A DNA stretch of 29,463 nucleotides from Chara braunii (Eukaryota; Streptophyta; Charophyceae; Charales; Characeae), in NCBI GenBank assembly GCA_003427395.1, contig BFEA01000003.1, positions 6,704,540-6,734,002 on the forward strand, read 5' to 3'. Below, piece by piece: positions 28,361 through 29,463 of the stretch (position 1 is its first letter; each line of letters starts with the position of its first letter). The position numbers were made by a program, and so were the translations under genes. Under the pieces are notes generated by a model, which saw only the letters and a program-made list of their open reading frames with translations, ran no database searches and had not been told where the DNA came from.

Positions 28361-28850
28361 GTTGACTTGAGAGGAAAATACTCCCAGCCCTAGGCATTTA
28401 CTACTTACCCCTTAGTATTATTTGTTTTAACTTTAAGGGTACTAGTACTACTACGAACGGGACCCAAACTCTAACCAATCTACCCTGGCTACCTAACTTC
28501 CGTCTGAACAAGTGGTGCTAAGCCCAGACTGCTGACCATTAGTTTGAAACCGTAAACCCTAGTCAGTGGTCCATAAACCCTGGCCAGTTTAGGTTACCAA
28601 ACCTAAATCCGAACCAGTGAATCTAAACCCTAACCAGTAGTTCCAAGCCCTGATCCCGAGCCGTAAAGGCAATAGCTCCTGAAACCCCGGCCAGTTTTTC
28701 AATTCAGAACCTAGGTCCTAACCAGAACCCTAACAAGTAGTTTTAAACCCTGTTCCCCAAGCATAAACCCTAGCCAGTGCTTTCCGAAACCCAGACACAC
28801 AGTTTAGGCCGTCAAAACTAAATCCGAACCTGGACCCGAAACCATGGCAA
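28361..28850. repeat. degenerate telobox-rich region
   Basis: No gene. AAACCCTA or close variants recur about every 20-90 bases (near 28553, 28574, 28624, 28746 and 28765), often followed by A(C/G)(C/T)CAGT, for example ATAAACCCTAGCCAGTG. This looks like a decayed minisatellite built on a telobox-like core and may represent the diverged remainder of the right LTR. Confidence 0.5.
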
Positions 28851-28860
28851 CCGGCCGGAC

Positions 28861-28880
28861 GTCTGGACCGGGATCCAGAC
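28861..28880. repeat. 6-bp hairpin in GTCTGG/CCGGAC-rich patch
   Basis: GTCTGG (28861-28866) and CCAGAC (28875-28880) are reverse complements around ACCGGGAT. The surrounding 28851-28930 is dense in GTCTGG, GTCCGG and CCGGAC words. Confidence 0.55.
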
Positions 28881-28970
28881 AGACCGGCTGTCTGGGTCCG
28901 GGTCCGGGGTTCCAGTCTGGTAGGTCCGGATGGCCCCATTTCCCAAAAAATCATTTTTTTTCTTGGGGTG

Positions 28971-28995
28971 CCTAGGACGTTTTTGGCGTCCTAGG
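28971..28995. repeat. 9-bp perfect hairpin CCTAGGACG
   Basis: CCTAGGACG (28971-28979) and CGTCCTAGG (28987-28995) are exact reverse complements with a 7-base loop. CCCAAAAAAT occurs on both sides (28942 and 29001), so the hairpin sits between direct repeats. Confidence 0.75.
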
Positions 28996-29141
28996 GCGCG
29001 CCCAAAAAATATGTGCAGGATTTTTCGGCCGTCGGCAGGCCTACCGGACGCCACCAGACCGTGTGGGACACCCACCTCTGCTGAGACGGGGGAAGCGAAA
29101 AGTGTGGAATCAAGTTTTCTAATCCGCTGTCCCTCGTGCCA

Positions 29142-29237
29142 ACGCCATTTCGACCCTGGAGAACGCTGCTGCCACGCCATGTCAACCCTGGAGAACGCTG
29201 TCGCCACGCCATTTCAACCCTGGCGAACACTGCTGCC
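29142..29237 (+). repeat. 32-bp minisatellite, three units
   Basis: ACGCCATTTCGACCCTGGAG-type units start at 29142, 29174 and 29206, each followed by AAC(G/A)CTG(C/T)(T/C)GCC. Overlapping open frames read through it in several phases, so it is not evidence of coding. The rest of 28996-29384 has no recognisable gene. Confidence 0.88.
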
Positions 29238-29381
29238 GTGCTGCTGCCGAGCTGCTGTCGTGCCCTTCCTCCATCCCTGCCTCCCTCCCTACCTCATAAG
29301 GTCCATCTTCCTTGCTTGCATTACTTCACAGAGGCTTGCGGCTTTTCTTCTTTACTTCGGGGTGGAAGGTAGAGACGTGGG

Positions 29382-29384
<3 letters not shown>

Positions 29385-29463
<79 letters not shown>
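29385..29463. repeat. (CT)n microsatellite at window end
   Basis: CT dinucleotides run to the last base, so the true length is not known. Confidence 0.97.

Overview
The window looks like repeat-rich nuclear DNA of a streptophyte green plant or alga. The evidence is indirect: two Ty3/gypsy chromovirus-type LTR retrotransposons with initiator-Met-tRNA primer sites, three different tRNA-derived SINE-like elements, plant-type telomere motifs (CCCTAAA), plausible GT-AG splice sites, and long (CT)n, (AAAC)n and (GATT)n microsatellites. The gag wording and microsatellite style remind me of charophytes such as Chara, but that is recollection and not a test. There is no bacterial-style gene organisation and no CRISPR.

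Layout. 1-961: low-complexity, non-coding. 962-3234: a plus-strand coding-like region with many stops, spliced or decayed, ending in a tandem of IAP-like RING (C3HC4) modules. 3290-4219: a tRNA-derived SINE present as three full head-to-tail units plus a terminal partial unit, flanked by a 15-bp target-site duplication. 4220-4643: an imperfect ~170-bp palindrome. 4644-13650: a complete but dead 9-kb Ty3/gypsy element on the minus strand (LTRs 4644-5880 and 12431-13650, PBS, gag with zinc knuckle, protease, RT, RNase H, integrase, chromodomain). 13655-16449: unassigned DNA with a 220-N gap (14874-15093). 16510-16677: a clean minus-strand exon of an unidentified coiled-coil-like protein. 16780-18180: microsatellites and a long pyrimidine tract. 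18520-19020: a second SINE-like element. 19028-19900: minisatellite and several hairpins, including a 109-bp near-perfect one. 20440-20593: a 77-bp tandem duplication. About 20926-28360: a second, older gypsy element on the minus strand, with a ~715-bp SINE-like element inserted in its RNase H domain. 28380-29463: telobox-rich and GC-rich repeats and a terminal (CT)n.

How the parts relate. No operon or working pathway is visible. The region records nested retroposition: RNA polymerase III-type SINEs landed in a gene-like region and in an older gypsy element. Both gypsy copies are inactivated mostly by changes of the C-to-T / G-to-A type at recognisable conserved residues, which fits cytosine methylation followed by deamination. 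The items I would look at first are the multimeric SINE with its own target-site duplication, the composite SINE with two tRNA-like modules, the tandem RING module, the reiterated CCACGTCA-type motif in gypsy element 1, and the isolated intact exon.
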